A stretch of 64,000 nt of DNA from Rhea pennata (lineage: Eukaryota; Chordata; Aves; Rheiformes; Rheidae), in assembly GCF_028389875.1 (NCBI RefSeq), contig NC_084665.1:121786602-121850601 (forward strand), written 5' to 3'. The notes below the pieces were generated by a model that saw only the letters and a program-made list of their open reading frames with translations, had not been told where the DNA came from and made no database searches. Positions 1 to 14,139 of the stretch are shown piece after piece. Each line of letters opens with the position of its first letter. Within the stretch, counting starts at the first letter, position 1. The position numbers and the translations under genes are program-made.

Positions 1-935
1 GCTGACAAGCTGGATGGATTATTGCCAAAGGACAGAGGATGTCAAGTACTAATGGTTTTAACTAGCAAGTCTGTACAACACTGCAAATGTCATCTCCTGT
101 ACAGGAAGTCTTTCTGTGCCAGTACTGAGCTTTGGCACCACATGCCTCCAAGCACTTGATCACACCTGGCTATTGACACACGTGTCAAATCATAGTTGAA
201 GAAAGGGAGACATAAAGTTCAAGGACAGCTTTGGCTGCCTCCAAACAGAGGCTGAGTTGCTGTGAGCACTTTGGAAACTCATATGAGAGGGACCCAAATG
301 TCATTAGCATGGAGATACTGGCAATCCTCTACTTTTCCACTAGATAATAGCACTGCGGGAAAGAAGTGAATCTCAGCAAAGTGAATTTGCACTTAACAGA
401 GAGATTGCAAAATTGTTTCAGCCTTGCGGAAAGCTTAAGCCATAATATTGAGTAAGCAACAAGTATATGAGTTGATTTCTGTTGTGTGGACAATGGAAAA
501 GAAACTCATACGTGAGAAATTACGTAACCTCTGGGATTTACCTAGCCTGACTTCACACGCTTAGAGTTAGGTCAGATGAATCCAGGTCTGAACAAATTAA
601 ATGTTTCATAACCGCATAACTGATGTTGTATGTTGTTTTAAGAACAGGCTAGGCAAACATCTAACAGGATTTGTCCAGGAATAATTTGTAGGGTTAGAGA
701 GGGGACTTTTTGTCGCATGTACGGATGTATACTAGTAACGGAAACAGTGTCAGAGAACGTTCTGGGGCACTGGAGCATCTGTGCGGTTAAATTGCTAAAA
801 TGGCCATTCTCAGTGCAGAGTTTGAATGTGAACTCTATTTTCTGGAGGATCTGAATTTTGGAGGATCCAAAAATTTAGTGTTGTGGACATGACCCTTGCC
901 ATGCCAAGGCAATCTGGATATAAGAGGACATACAG
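1..935. other. Intergenic DNA, no gene seen
   Basis: AT-rich single-copy-looking sequence downstream of the WDCP 3' end. I see no long ORF, no recognisable exon and no clear repeat. Confidence 0.5.
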
Positions 936-1256
936 TCACGGAATAATTGAGGTTTTGAAGGCCCTCTGGAGGTTTCCAACCTCCTGCTCAAAGCAGGGCT
1001 GATGAGAGAGTTAGATCAGGTTGTTCAGGGCAGTGTCTAGCTGTTTTTTTAAAAATCTCGAAAGATGGAGATTCCACAGTCTCTCTGGCTCCCTCTTCCA
1101 GTGGTTAATCACTTTCATTCTGCAAATGTCCATACCGAATTTCCCTTGCTGTGAGGTTTGGCCATAGCCTCCTGTTCTTTCACTGTGCACCTCTGAGAAG
1201 AGTCTGCCTTTTGTCGGACTCTCTTCTCTATTATCCACCTTTAGGTAGTCCTTGGC
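936..1256 (-). mobile_element. CR1 LINE 3' fragment (old)
   Basis: Read on the minus strand this is the 3' end of a CR1 non-LTR retrotransposon. It contains the familiar 'group of CR1 3'-UTR' phrases: a diverged tail near 936-955, the 'ggaggttggaa' type segment, and the stretch describing 'gatggagattccacagtctctctgg' in the plus-strand text. It is more diverged than the CR1 copies at 7.0, 14.7 and 22.3 kb. It is 5'-truncated, as most CR1 copies are. Confidence 0.8.
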
Positions 1257-4200
1257 ACAAGGCCTTTCCAGCCTTGTTCACTATGATTTTGTAATTTGAT
1301 TAATTCTAGTTAGAAACATTGGAAGGGAAAAATGGTCCAGTGCTTGCAGTTTTCTGCATCTGTTAGAATAGGAAAACCTGAGAGTAGAACTAGCTAAAAA
1401 CACTTTCATTGTCCAAGCTGTGGAAAGATAGCTATGAAATCAGAAAAAGAGCACAGGAAATTAGGCTTTAAGATACAATTTATGCCTTTTCAATAATTTC
1501 AAATGCAGTAAAGAACATTTATATAAAAGATTTTTAAAATGAGTGTAGATACTATTCCAAAGTTTTATTTAAGAGTACATAGATCTTCAATAACAATAGA
1601 GGAAAAAAAGAACTAGTTGAGTGTCATGTTTGGTTAAGTTTATACACTTCCTTTGGTGACCCGTGACTTTTTAGCTATTATGAAGTATATCAACGTAATA
1701 TTTTGTTATGCAAAGTCAGCATCGTAGATTGGCCAACAAAATTTCAGTTAAGTTTGGGTTTGTTGCATTTAATTTTCACAATACTTTATTACTGTTTTCA
1801 CAATCAAAATGTAGGACATTCTGCCAAAAAACAAAACGAAATAGTCTGGCATATAGAATTTGTGTTGTTAGCAGTTCTGTCAAGGAGTGGGGCAATATGA
1901 GAAACCTTGAAGGCTGAAACAAACTGCTGCATTCTTAGCAGCAAAGTTACAGAAAATGGAAGGTAAGATTTAAATACAATTTGAAGCAGATTTGCTTTTA
2001 AGTAAAGATATACTAACTCCTAAAAATATACTAGGATACATATAAATGTGCTGGATAAAGATGCAGAGTAATTAAAATGGAAATATAGGCTTTCTGGCTT
2101 GTTCCTCACAGGAGAAATGTTCTGGAGTTGCTGGTGTACTCTTGAGTGTTCTGAGCAGCACTGGTATGGCATACTGGGTGTAGTCATTCTGCTGTAACAT
2201 CCAATTTAAGTTTCTTGTTTCCATAGCTTTCCTCTGTTGTAATTAGGAAAGACAGGCTCCCCTACAGGGTGGCTCTGACAGGAACCCAGCGTGCATATGC
2301 CAAGCCTTCCCCTGGAGGAGCCTGTCCTTTCTGCTGGTTAAAGAAGGAGCCTAGAAGAGAGGTTTAGCAACTTCATGAAAGTTGGGTTGAATGCACAACT
2401 TCCCTTTTTGTAAACTGGTCCATGTTGGCCACTATATACGAAATAGCCCTTCTGGAGGAAGGTGCATGCTTCCCAGGATGTGCTTTTCTTCTTTTCACAG
2501 CCTGCTGTCTCCTCAGCTCATTTAGTACTAACTCTTTTTATCTTTCCACATGCTTTTATCATTGTTTGTGCAGAAATCTTCTGTACAGCTTGTGCTTAAT
2601 GGAACAGTCTTCTTATATCTCTCTACTTCACTGATTCTCCATCTGTTCTCCATCCAAATCAAAGCTGAAAATTTATCCTCTGCTTTGCATAAATCTCTTC
2701 AACACTTCTTCCAGTGCTTTTATTACTTCCAATTTTAACTTTACAGCTCTGTGTTAGACGCTATATAAAATACTTCTGCACTGCACAAGACCCCTAAACC
2801 ATTACCTGAAAACAAATGTTTCTTTATTCAGGAGTTGTCCATTTTTAATTGAGCATATGTGATTTAAACACTTGTTTTCAAATGGAGTACATGATAGTGT
2901 GTTCATAAAGGGGGAGAAGTGCTATTTTTTAACTATAAAATTTTAGTTAATTTTTTCTAAGCCTTTTTACGCAATTGTATGTGTCCAACAAGATGATCTG
3001 GAGTCCTCGGGATTTACCAGAATAATTGCACTGGGTAATGATACCACCTTAAGACAAATTAATTCCTACCTAAGCTCAATAACCTTTGTGTTGTACAGCA
3101 GAGGGAAACAATCTTACTAAAATATAACAAATCCAAAAGTCCATTAGGTATCATGGAAATCAGACCTTGAATTTTACAGCCACTTATTCCCTGAAACTAA
3201 TCTTTTTGTCACCTGGTAATTTATTTTTTATTCTTCTCTTTATCTCCAGAAAACTAAACCAAACCAAATTGTGATAACCATTCAGACATAAAAGTTCCTT
3301 TCACTCCTGAACTTTTCGACATTCAGAATATTTTATAGAAAAGTAATACATGAAAAATGTAAATGGTAGTGTGACAGTCTGGCAATGGAATATATAGTGA
3401 TAATTACAGTTTTTGAGTAGGCATCTTTGGTACACATACTAGCTGATATCTGCTAGCCAAGAGTTTCACCTTCTCAAAAATTCCCCTTTCAGCTATTGCA
3501 ACAGTATAAAGATAGCAAGATGACGAAAGATGGAACATGAGTATTCCTCTAGCAACAAGGAAATCCTTAGGAATAATACCTATCATGACCTCAAAGAAAC
3601 TGCACAGTGCAAAGGAGGGTGTCCTGGTGTGTTATCCAGATGATAGGCTTGGTCCTGTTTCTCTTCAGGTTCATTGGGGTATAGACAGGACTGTTCCATA
3701 TAAAATACTTCTGTGTTTCATTAGCATCATATTAAGTGGACCAAACTGTGGGGCTCCCACTATTTCCCTTAGAAGACAGTATTTGTCTAATATTTGACAG
3801 AAAAAATCTCCCTTTAACTCTCCCTTTGGTTCAGCCTAAATATTCCTTTAAAGTATATCCTCCTATCATTTCTAGCTAATATAATTAGCTTTTATTTTAC
3901 TTGGCCTTAATAAATATTTTAAATACCGCATACTGTTGTGAGATGCAAGGATGCTGTTCAAACATATGTATAAGAGTAGACAAATCTGCTGCTTCAGAAT
4001 GGCTTAGGTCATGTCATTTAGAAATCTGGCAATGTCTCCCCTCACCGTACAAGGTCTATGAACCCCTATATTACCCTTTTGCTTTCAATGTTTTGGACTG
4101 ATTTCAGTGAAGGAAAGCAAGACTTAACCCAAGTTTTTTAAGCAATGATAATATAAATATTATGTTGAATAGAATTTTAATGTAAAGTAGCAGGTAATCC

Positions 4201-5840
4201 AATTAACTGAGTAGTTAAAAATAATAGATATTTTTAATAGTTGAAAGCTACAATATGTTCAGGTTTGGGGGTTTTTTTTTGTTTGCTTTTTACAACCTGG
4301 AAGCCTCCTATTGTCCACTTAAAAAGAAGCAAACAAAGTACTACAAATATACCCAGATTCACTGAATACCTGTGGTTGCAGGTGATTTAGAATGATGATT
4401 TCTTTGTCTCTGGGAAGATACTTGCATGATAAGAACACTACTTATTTGTATCAGGAATTGAAACTGTTCCTCATGAGATTTCTGGCTTCATCACTGGGAT
4501 GGTATTAGTGCAGAACTTTCAAAACCCATGAAGTGCTTTCAATCATAGATGTATTGTCTTGATCATGGCTTGGTATGAAGTATGTAACTATGGATTTTAG
4601 TATATCTGTGCTCTATAAACAGCTTTGCCATTGACCTCAGGCAGGGAAGAAAACAACTCTGCAGAAGTAGTCACAAGAACCAAAGTGCATACTGTGGAAA
4701 ATAGTTATTTTAATAGTAGATTAAATAAGTCTCATCCCTTTTATCTTCGCGTGCATGTACAGGATGAAGCAAGCATGCCTTTCCATGTTTTCTTTTGGGA
4801 CCTGTCCAATAGTATGAACTGCTAGGCCTCACACACGTGGCTACTCATTACACTTTACCCATCTCTTTGCACTTACAAAAGAAAAGTCTGGGAGTTCGTT
4901 CAGTTCTTTCCTTATTTGTGACCATAATCATGATAGTTTTAGCTTCCATGAATCTGTCTGTCTGTCTGCTTGTCAGATACGTTTGTACTACCCATTATCT
5001 CTGAAGACGAAGTTTATCTGACTAAATGTAAATGTCTGTATTTAAACTAGTCACCCTAGCTTGCTTTTGCAGCCAGTGGAAAGGAATAGGCCCTCAGGGG
5101 TGGTTCACCGTGATAAGTTTTAGAAATCTATATTAGGACACAGTCTGCTGTAGAAATGCTATTTTTTTGACAGATCTTCCAGCAGTGTAGATAACTAGTT
5201 CAGTGTAGACACCTGCATTTAGCCAAAAGAAATTTACACTGAATGTCTTCAATCTGTAATTTACCTCACATGTTATTTTCTTTCTCTTCTGCATGCATAT
5301 ATAAATTTACATGCTATATAAGACACTGACCTGAGACAGTGATGCAGCTTTTTTTAATAGCTGAGCATTTTCATATAAAAATTACGCATTTTTGAAAGCA
5401 TTGCAGGTTTCCATGGGATCCACTGGAATAGCAAAAAGAGCCTGGAATGGTTTTCTTTTGATTTTTTTCTCCTTAGTTTTCCTTAATAGTTATAAATGCA
5501 CTTTAATCACATTTTCTTTGGCCTTTGTGTAGACTGTACACCTGTATTTGCTAGATGTGTTGTTATTGCATAATTTTTAGCATAATATTGTTTCTCCAAG
5601 AACATCCTGACCATAAGCAAAGTACAGACTAGTCTCAGCGCTCCAACCCACTGACAGCCATTAATAGCAACAGCTGTGGTAAACATCAGTCTAGGTCGGA
5701 TCCTTCAGAAGAAACCATGCGGGCTCAGCCAAGCCTAGAATCTAGCTACTGTGTAACCGTGCCACAAATTTGACAGTTAAAATACACTGAAAGTACTGAA
5801 GTCAGCTTTCTAGTCATTCGGTTGCTGACACTGCAGAACA
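1257..5840. other. Intergenic DNA, no gene seen
   Basis: AT-rich sequence with only short chance ORFs (60-86 codons), none with a domain I recognise. In other vertebrates MFSD2B and UBXN2A lie beyond the WDCP 3' end, but I found none of their exons here. Confidence 0.5.
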
Positions 5841-5844
5841 TCTC

Positions 5845-5850
5845 TTTATT
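5845..5850 (-). terminator. WDCP: Candidate poly(A) signal of WDCP
   Basis: AATAAA on the minus strand, 41 bases beyond the WDCP stop codon. It is the first canonical hexamer after the stop. Whether it is the main cleavage signal is inference, since AATAAA is common in AT-rich DNA. Confidence 0.4.
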
Positions 5851-5890
5851 GTATTCGAACAGAAGGTCATCAGCATTCTTTGTTCAGAAA

Positions 5891-6057
5891 TTATGTCACT
5901 CTGCTTGGTGGTCTCATTGAAATGCTCTTTTGGTAGGAGTGACCTCCACAGACTTCTGAACTGTCAGTTCCATCCCTTATGATTATCTCTTGTGTTGCTT
6001 TGAATATTAATGGCACAAAGCCGTCATTGTCTGCCGTGAGCACAATCCAAGAAGAGC
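5891..6057 (-). CDS. WDCP: WDCP coding exon 4 (C-terminal end)
   Basis: Last coding exon of WD repeat and coiled-coil containing protein. The minus strand reads a polypyrimidine/TAG acceptor at 6,061-6,058, then GC-TCT-TCT-TGG, joining the single G left by exon 3 to give H-G-S-S-W. The exon carries the conserved block around [16 protein letters not shown] followed by [12 protein letters not shown], which matches the mammalian C-terminal segment as I remember it. It ends with TAA at 5,893-5,891. The final 23 or so residues diverge from mammals and the tail is shorter than the human one, though the assembled protein is slightly longer overall. The splice phase (1) agrees with exon 3, which is strong internal support. 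Confidence 0.88.
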
Positions 6058-9000
6058 CTACAAAAATTAAGCATAAAAAGGAAATGAGTGTACTGCTCTG
6101 GTTACATAAAATGTACAAACAAGTTTTAAAAAGTCACCCAGCCCATGTGCAGAGCAGGCTTTCTTTTTGTGCGCTAAAGCCTTATTACCCTAATGACATT
6201 AAGTTCTGGCAATCCGTGCTAAATGCACCTTTGTGTAAAGGCAAAGGGAAACTAAATGAAAGGGCTTGAAAGGGCTTGAGGCATTTTGCCCCTTGCTTAA
6301 GTAATGTTGAGTATCAAGGTGTAGTTTTGGAGTTAGTAAAGAAAATGATTGTGCTGTATTTGTTCTAGAGAGAAATAAGGTTATCATCTCCTTTTCTGTC
6401 AATCCAAGATTGTTCAGTATCTTTTCAGGCTCACCTGACAAATGGGAAAAAAAGTTACGCTTTGAGGAAGATTTACAGAAGAAGAGAGATTGATATGTTT
6501 TACTTCTCTTTGATAAATAACTCACTAAAGGATTTATTTTTATTTTTCTCCTTCTTGTTTGAAAAATCAGGAATATTAAGTTTTGTCTCTATGTTTGTGG
6601 AAACATTTTAGTGATATCAAAAATACATATTGTAAGCTTTCTTAGCATGACTTGAAGGACTGATTTTTGGTAATCAGCATTTATACAATTAAGTATACTC
6701 ATATAATGCAGCTGTGAGATTTCTTGTCCTTTAACTATCTGTTGAATCTTTTCATAAAGAAGAGAGTGAATAAAATCTGAATAACGTTTTGTCCTTTTTT
6801 CAGGAAAAAGGAGGCAAAATTAAAAGGCAAGACCGTCAAAAATACTGAGATTCACTTCATATAATGCATAGAAGCAGCAATAAACCTGAAAACCCAGGCT
6901 GTTTTACTTTCCTTTGGAAATCAGCTTGAAAATGAAGCTGTATCCATGAGCCAGCAATGTGCCCTTGTGGCCAAGAAGGCCAATGGTCTCTTGGGGTACA
7001 TTAGGAAGACTGTTGCCAGCAGGTCGAGGGAGGTGATCCTGCCCCTCTACTCAGCCCTGGTGAGGCCTCATCTCGAGCACTGTGTCCAGTTCTGGGCTCC
7101 CCAGGACAAGAGAGACATGGAGCTACTGGAGAGAGTCCAGCGTAGGGCTACAAAGATGATCAGAGGGCTGGAGCACCTGCCCTACGAGGAACGGCTGCGA
7201 GAGCTGGGCCTCTTCAGCCTGGGGAAGAGAAGCCTGAGGGGGGATCTGATCAATGTGTAAAAGTGCCTGAAGGGAGGCTGTCAAGGAGGTGGGGACAAAC
7301 TCTTTTCAGTTGTCCCGTGTGACAGGACAAGAGGCAATGGGCAGAAACTGAAGCACAGGAAGTTCCGTCTGAGTGTGAGGGGGAATTTCTTCCCTGTGAG
7401 AGTGACGGAGCACTGGCACAGGTTGCCCAGAGAGATTGTGGAGTCTCCTTGTCTGGAGATCTTCAAGGTCTGCCTGGATGCAATGCTGTCTACCATGCTC
7501 TAGGTGACCCTGCTGAGCGGGGAGGTTGGACTAGATGATCTCCAGGGGTCCCTTCCAACCTTACTGATTCTATGATTCTATGATATATATTTTCTCGTGA
7601 TTGAAATACTTCCTTTTGTATTGGATATTGCAGTTATGATAGGAAAGAGTGAATTTTCTGTTCGTCTTTTGTACAGTTTGACATTTTATGAAAAAAAATC
7701 TGTGGGAACAGATACACATTGTGGGAGCCCTTGTATCACATGTTTTTTCATACAGTAGGTGGTCCTGTTGTTATTGAACAGGAGACATAAACTGGAATTA
7801 TCTGAGGTACAGAAAGCCTTGCTGTGTTCTTTTGTTGTAATTTTTAATTTTGAGGGATGAGTTTGTGTTTTTGAAAAGGAACTGTAGCAGATCCACAAAA
7901 CCCATGCCTGGCTTTTCTCAGTCATAACAAAACATTTTACTGGACAAAGTAAATCTCCCCTCCTTATACAATGAACGAAGCACTTTTACAAGCTGCTACA
8001 TGTTGTCATGTCACCTATTACGTCATAAGAAGATTGAGATCCTAAACCGTGAATCTTTAATCTTCTACCCTTAATACTTTCTTTCTAATTCTGGACAGAC
8101 TTCAGGTTCTACAAACAATGAGCCTGAAAGCGGAAATTCTGCTGCCCAAATCAGTGGAATTACATTATTGCTCAAATTGGTAAAGCAAACTCTTCTGTCT
8201 CACTTTTGGTACTTTTATTTCCATCCATTGAAATGAGTGGAATTCTCTGTATAGAGAGAATGGTTGAAGTACATCCCACAGATTATTTCAATGGTGGAGA
8301 AACTTTGTGCACAATGCAGTTCCCTTTTGTTGTGCACAACAAACATTACAGATGACCTGCAGAAAACAGAAACTTCTGTGTGCTAATACGAGGGCTATAT
8401 GGCAGGCTATGTTTAGTACAGGTAATGGTATTACAGTCCTGGACTTAAAGCACACATGATTAGGACAAGTTCATTGCACATATAACTGATTATTTCAATA
8501 GCCTTGCCTTGGGAATGAATTTGGCCTACAGCTGTAGACTATCTTTTTCAATATATTCAAGTTGAAGTATGTATTCAAAGGAGAAAAGGCTAACCATTGC
8601 AGTATAAGCACACTGTGCAGTACGTCCCCTTTAATTATATATAATTAGAGGATGGGAATGATATTTTTAAGCATTAAATTTAATATTCACGCCTTGTGGC
8701 AAAGGAAAGATTTAGGAATATAAGCCTCTACCGGTCAGAACTGAATAAAGAACTACATAATTACCTCTTCCCTGAATCTGATGATTTTGCATAGTTTTAG
8801 GAGGATTCTTGAGTCAGTTGTTCCTTTTGCTGTCAACAAACAGACTCAATTTCTGAACAGGCTAGCAGCACATTGAACAGAAAGGGGCACAGGTTAGGAA
8901 GATTCTAAGACACTGTCTTTTTGATATCTCTGAAGTCTAATGCACAAAATTGAAGGGTAGTGTTCTGCTAACTAAATAGTCACATTATAAGGCTAAAAAT

Positions 9001-10477
9001 AGGCTTTCTCAGGCTCCTTCATCATACAGGATTCTACACCCCTTTTTTCATTATGGGCATTCATGTTTCCAAAATCAAGAACTGGAAGTGCAGGCCAAAA
9101 ATGGGATCCTCCTTGTCCTGTAAAGCTACATTGCGTTATTGCAGTGGTCTGCTGGGGAATAGCTCGGGCCTCTACCACAAATGCAGATTTTCTATATATG
9201 CTTCCATTCTACTGTACAGTCCAGGAGAGATGTGCTGACAAAAATACAAAACCTATATATCCTTACCTTCTGGAACAACTCACATAACCTACTATAAGCC
9301 AGGGGAAAACTGAAATGGCCCAGTGTGTCTGGGATAAGGCAGTTCTACTGAGCTGTAGTATCATGGATACAGGCCCTTGTCTTCATTCATGTAGTCTCAG
9401 CAACAGCAAAGACACAAGCAGAGTAAGAATGGCAGAATAAACAATATGCATAGGAAAATGCGTATTTTCCCTCTCCTTTTCCCACTGTCCTTGTTGCCAG
9501 CACCAGTAATATCCCAAGCCAGGTTTCTTTTTCATCTGTTATGTAGCAATTTGCTATGTAACCATCATTACTTGGTAAATTATAGCTTAGATTATTGCAG
9601 TCCTTTTCATTTTGATTTCACCAAAAGTTGAATGCATTTCTCATAAGACAGAGGGTACTGATTAAGCCAATGTGTCCCTCTGCCTGTCAGGCTGAGACAA
9701 GGGGCAAGGTGATGAGGGATTTATTGACCTCTCAGGGTGGAAACTATGCAAGAAGATCATAATTAGAGCCAAAGAATGCATACCATAAGATCATAATATA
9801 CTTACACTATGATGAGAAAAGCTGTCAGAAGCATTATAGAGAAATATGTTTGAGAAATAACAGTCTGTATGTTTGCTGAGGAACGAGTACATATGAACAG
9901 ACAGGGACAAGGTAGTTCAGAGACCAGTCTGGGGCTAGAATTTCACTGGCTGCTCCCATTTTTGCAAATAAATCAGTGATGGATGGTAGATATGTGAGAC
10001 TGTCAAATTAGAACATTGAGTTATGTTGTTTATCTTAGATTAAACTAATCCCAAATGCTACATGACACATGAATATCAAATTCTGAGGATGATTTTTTAT
10101 TCAGCCTACTCTTTATTGTCAAGTGTGGGATGTGCTTGTAAAGATGGGCAAGGCAAAATGCCAAAAGGTCTTATAAGAAAGTATTTCTATTTCCAGATAG
10201 CACAGTGTACTGATTATTTTCTCAGCCTTCCTCAGTAGAGGCATCTAACAGATTTCCCTGTTAATAGGCAGTTCAGCAATTACTTAGCATGTAAGTGATT
10301 TCAAAAGACACCGGGCCATATTTCAGACAAAGAAAAACAACTACTTATCAAGAAAAGTTAGGTATCTCCATTTACTACAGTAAGGAGTAATTACTCTGCC
10401 ACAAATGCCTCTTTCATGCTAAAAATCTCAGGCAAAACCAATAGGTGAAACCAATGCCAGAAATAATAAGAACATAC
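6058..10477 (-). other. WDCP: WDCP intron 3, with a CR1 insert
   Basis: Intron between coding exons 3 and 4, bounded on the minus strand by GTATGT at 10,477-10,472 and TAG at 6,060-6,058. Apart from the CR1 copy at 6.9-7.6 kb it is AT-rich and holds no ORF I can support. Confidence 0.75.
6931..7583 (+). mobile_element. CR1 LINE 3' end, young-looking
   Basis: 5'-truncated CR1. It starts inside the C-terminal part of ORF2; the frame from 6,946 encodes the end of the reverse-transcriptase polyprotein, with the motif [18 protein letters not shown] (18 residues). The conserved 3' UTR and two to three copies of the ATTCTATGAT tail follow (about 7,562-7,583). The ORF is interrupted at 7,258. It is very similar to the copies at 14.7, 22.3 and 59 kb. 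It lies antisense to WDCP. Confidence 0.93.
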
Positions 10478-10598
10478 CGTGTCTCATTTCAATAATGGGC
10501 AGATCAAAAAGCTGCTGGACTAAACTCAGGTGGATCTTGCCGTCACAGAGGAGAACAGCTTTTGTTTCTTCTGCAACTGCTCCATTTGAAAAACATTT
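10478..10598 (-). CDS. WDCP: WDCP coding exon 3
   Basis: A 121-nt exon. On the minus strand an AG acceptor (10,600-10,599) is followed by AAA TGT TTT, continuing from the phase-0 end of exon 2. The core AVLLCDGKIHLSLVQQLFDL (20 residues) then IIEMRH matches the mammalian segment of WDCP that follows the coiled coil. The exon ends CAC-G at 10,478 with donor GTATGT, leaving phase 1, which exon 4 completes. The exon sits in an ORF that runs on into the intron; the canonical splice sites and the point where similarity ends set its limits. Confidence 0.88.
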
Positions 10599-13225
10599 CT
10601 TCAAATGCATGTATGTAAAAGAAAAGATCTTGTTAAAGACTTGCATATCTTACCTCAATTCTTTTAACCTTTCTTCTGTTCCTACTCCTTGCAGCTCTAT
10701 ACTAATATTGTTTTTTCTTTCTTTCCGTTTTTGCTAGAATTTATAAATGGCACCATGACTCAGTGCAATTCCAGGCACAATCTTACAGTCTTATGTGAAG
10801 AGGAATATGGCTTTTTACTTGTGTTTCCAGAGCTCAGAACCTCATCAGCCCTGTATATACATAATGCGTTGGTCTGTGCATATGTGTCTGTTGTGCCTTT
10901 CTGCCTAAAGAGTCAATCCAGTGGAAGGGAATATGTCAAGCCATTTCTAGAAGTCACCTGAAAGTTACTTAAGTCTAATGCAACCACAGCAAATGAGCAG
11001 TCTGCTCAGTCTGAGTTGTGCCTGTGGGTGTTTTTTAGAATCACTGGTCAGCTCTTCCACCCCATTAAAATCCATCTGTGTGTTCTGGCAGAGAGAGAAT
11101 TGCAGAGAGACTGTGAAGAGAGGCTATACAGAGAGGCTGTAAAGCTGCTCTAATAAGGTATCTGGGGAATCCTATGGATTTCTTTGAGAGAGAGGGAGGT
11201 GTACGGACTTAGTGCCCTGCAGGTTGCTCTGACATTAACAAAACCCCCCACGCTTTTGAATATAAAGGTGGCAGACTTGCGCTTCATGAAGTTTAGCTGG
11301 CCTTGAGAATTAACACCTTTGAGATCCATCACCCTGAAGACTGCAAAGTGCAAAGATCACAAAATAATTGTTACAAGAAATTGAGTTAATGTGGTTATAG
11401 AATGAGTATATATTTGCATTTGCAATTTGTTATCTGCTGTCATTGGAAGGTCAGTTTTAGCATTACAACTTTTCCAGTGACTCAATGCTACCTCTAAATA
11501 CATGTGAATTGGACATTTTCTTCTAAATCATCTTGCTGTATTTTTGTCCTGTAAAATTCCTTTTGTTCCAGTTTCTTCCCCATACTTTCTACTTGTTTGA
11601 TTCTTGTGAATTTTTTGCCTTTGACATACCTTATTTTTGCAAAATCTCCAAATTTAACATATTTGTTAATGTAATTAAGTCTATTTATCTCTTTTCAAAG
11701 GTATTTCCATTTTGTACATCCAGAATGGATGCAAATTAACATTTTAGAACGAGTGAGAAAGAAGTCATCTATCCCAGCTCCCATTTTGGTCCTGCCCTGT
11801 CTGTGTTTGCTCCATATCCCTGGATCTTTCTTTCTGATATAAAAATTCTGGTTGAGTCAGTTCACACTGCATCTTCTATTTCTGTGCTCAGTAATCTATT
11901 CTACAAGTTTATTAACCTTTGGCTAAATATATGTCTCTTAATCTCTTTTAACAATCATCTCTTAATTTCTAATTATGCTGTATTTTTGGCTCTGTTAGTC
12001 TCTCAGTGAACATATGCTTTCTTGCTTTGCAACACCCTTTCTAAACCAAATAATCACATTTATTTTTTTTCCATACATGAGGGCATGTATGCCCTCACAT
12101 AACCACATAGGATTCTCTAAGTTGGAATGTCTACCAACTGTTGTGAAAATACTGTTTTCACTACTCTGTTCTACATTGGCTATGCAGATAAAGTCCATAG
12201 CTGATTGTTATTTAATTACATATTACAATAGTTTGAAGATGTAAGAAATATAAAAATAGCTCTCAGTTAAAAACCCCATTGAGCTTCAGAGGTTTTCTCA
12301 TAATTTCCTTGTTCAAAACAATTGTTGCTGTGTAATAAATAGGGAAATATCTAAGGAATGCATCAGAGGAGTGTCATTTTCTTAATTACAAATATATAGT
12401 AAGTTTTTATTACAGCTTATCAGAGCTTCTTTGTTACTTTCAGGTCTTTTAAAATTGTATAGTGCTATTCTACTGAACCTAAATACACTTAAAACTCAGT
12501 GGGCTGACTTTTCAGCAATGAGCATGTACTTTTACATTTACATTACAAAAATGCTATTTGTTTGTACTGATATTGATGCAAAGTTTTTTGTTACTGCTTA
12601 TGATTAAATCTCACAACTGTTTAGTTTTCCTGAACTCAGTTTGAAATACCAGGGTTTATTGTAATGAATTGTGAACAGTGGTGGACTGTAACTGAGACAG
12701 GCAGATTGCCTTGACTGGAGAGTTTTGTTTTTGCATACAGATGTGCTTCAACCCCCTCCAAATCTGAAAAAAAAGTAATCAAACTGTGCCTCCGTTGACT
12801 TGAAATCAGTCAAATGGAAATATATATTAAGTATGTATGTTGCAGTATGTTTTCTACTTAGTCATGCAAGTTATTCTTGTAACTGCCATTACAAGTAGAA
12901 GACATTTTGTATTTTATATCCTAACCTATGATTTTACATGTTTTCAAGTATAGACCCGGGAGCTCCAATCTCAGAATTGTTTGTCTTTCATTACTTCTAA
13001 GCATTCATATCAAATTATTCTCTCTGTTTATAATGATAAAATTGATCAGCTTTACCTTCTGTTTTTGTGTGCTGTCAGGTCAAGAATATTTTTCTGTTTT
13101 AAACTTCTGTTTAGCCTCTTTGTTTAATGCTTGATGATGATAACATGCCTTCTCTTTGAAGAATACATTCACACACATCATGTCATATATTAACCGATTT
13201 AAACCCATGCCTTCTTGAGAGGCAG

Positions 13226-13350
13226 GTAATTGTTATTATTCCCTTTTTATAGATGATCAAACCATGACACAGGAAGATTAAAAAATTTACTCAAGATAAT
13301 GCAGATAATTTGAGACAGAGTTAGAAATACAACCGAAATCTCACCTTAGT
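13226..13350 (+). mobile_element. MIR-like SINE relic
   Basis: The segment around 'ttattattccctttttatagatga' followed by '...catgacacaggaagattaaa...tttactcaagataatgcag' follows the MIR core/tail consensus (cccattttacagatgaggaaactgaggc... cttgcccaaggtcac). It is an ancient tRNA-derived SINE, heavily diverged. Call by eye. Confidence 0.5.
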
Positions 13351-14139
13351 ACTTCTCATTTTCATACCTTGCCAAAGACCATTTTCTAGTAAAATCTAGC
13401 TTTAATCTAGCTCTTCCTAAAATATATGTCTCTGCTTTTGCTGTGTTGCTGTTTGTTTCCAATGGAAGCCAGAGGGTTTGTGATTCTGTTGAAAAGCCCT
13501 TAATATTAATTATTTTGTCCTAAAACAGAGTTTATTGGTGGACTCACAGAAAAAACAAATAAGTTTCCACATGCTTGAGTGGATGTTTTCAGATCAAGTT
13601 TCTTTAGCCAACTCCCTGTAGTATGTCAGGTCCAGCGGAAACAAATCATCAGTTCAAGAACTGTTTTCCTTCATCAGTGTCAGCCTGCCCCTTGATCAGA
13701 TTTTATAGTCTGTAAAGGGTCTCCCGGGCTGCAGCCAGCCAATCACAGTGTTGCCAAGCTGTGTTTTAAAACTCATGTTTTGGAAAACAGATATATATGG
13801 GAAGAAAATCATTTACTAAAGCAGAAGAGGTTCCTGGATTAGCTGCCATGTACCATATGTGTGCGCAATAAATCAGCATGTATTTTCTCTGTGTTTTGAA
13901 CCCCACTGAACAGTCAGTTAGTTCTGCCTCTTGACCCCTTTTCCCTATTAATCTTGTATTTCCTAATACACTGCCCACACTTGCCTAGATGCTAAGATCA
14001 TCTCAGGAACTTAAATTTAATGACTGATGAAACAATGAGGTAAATCAGAATATGCTACCAATCAAAAATGCTCCTGCTAACACTGGGTCAGTGATTCACC
14101 GAAGTCTGAATGTATCTTTCTTGCATATGGATCAGTAGA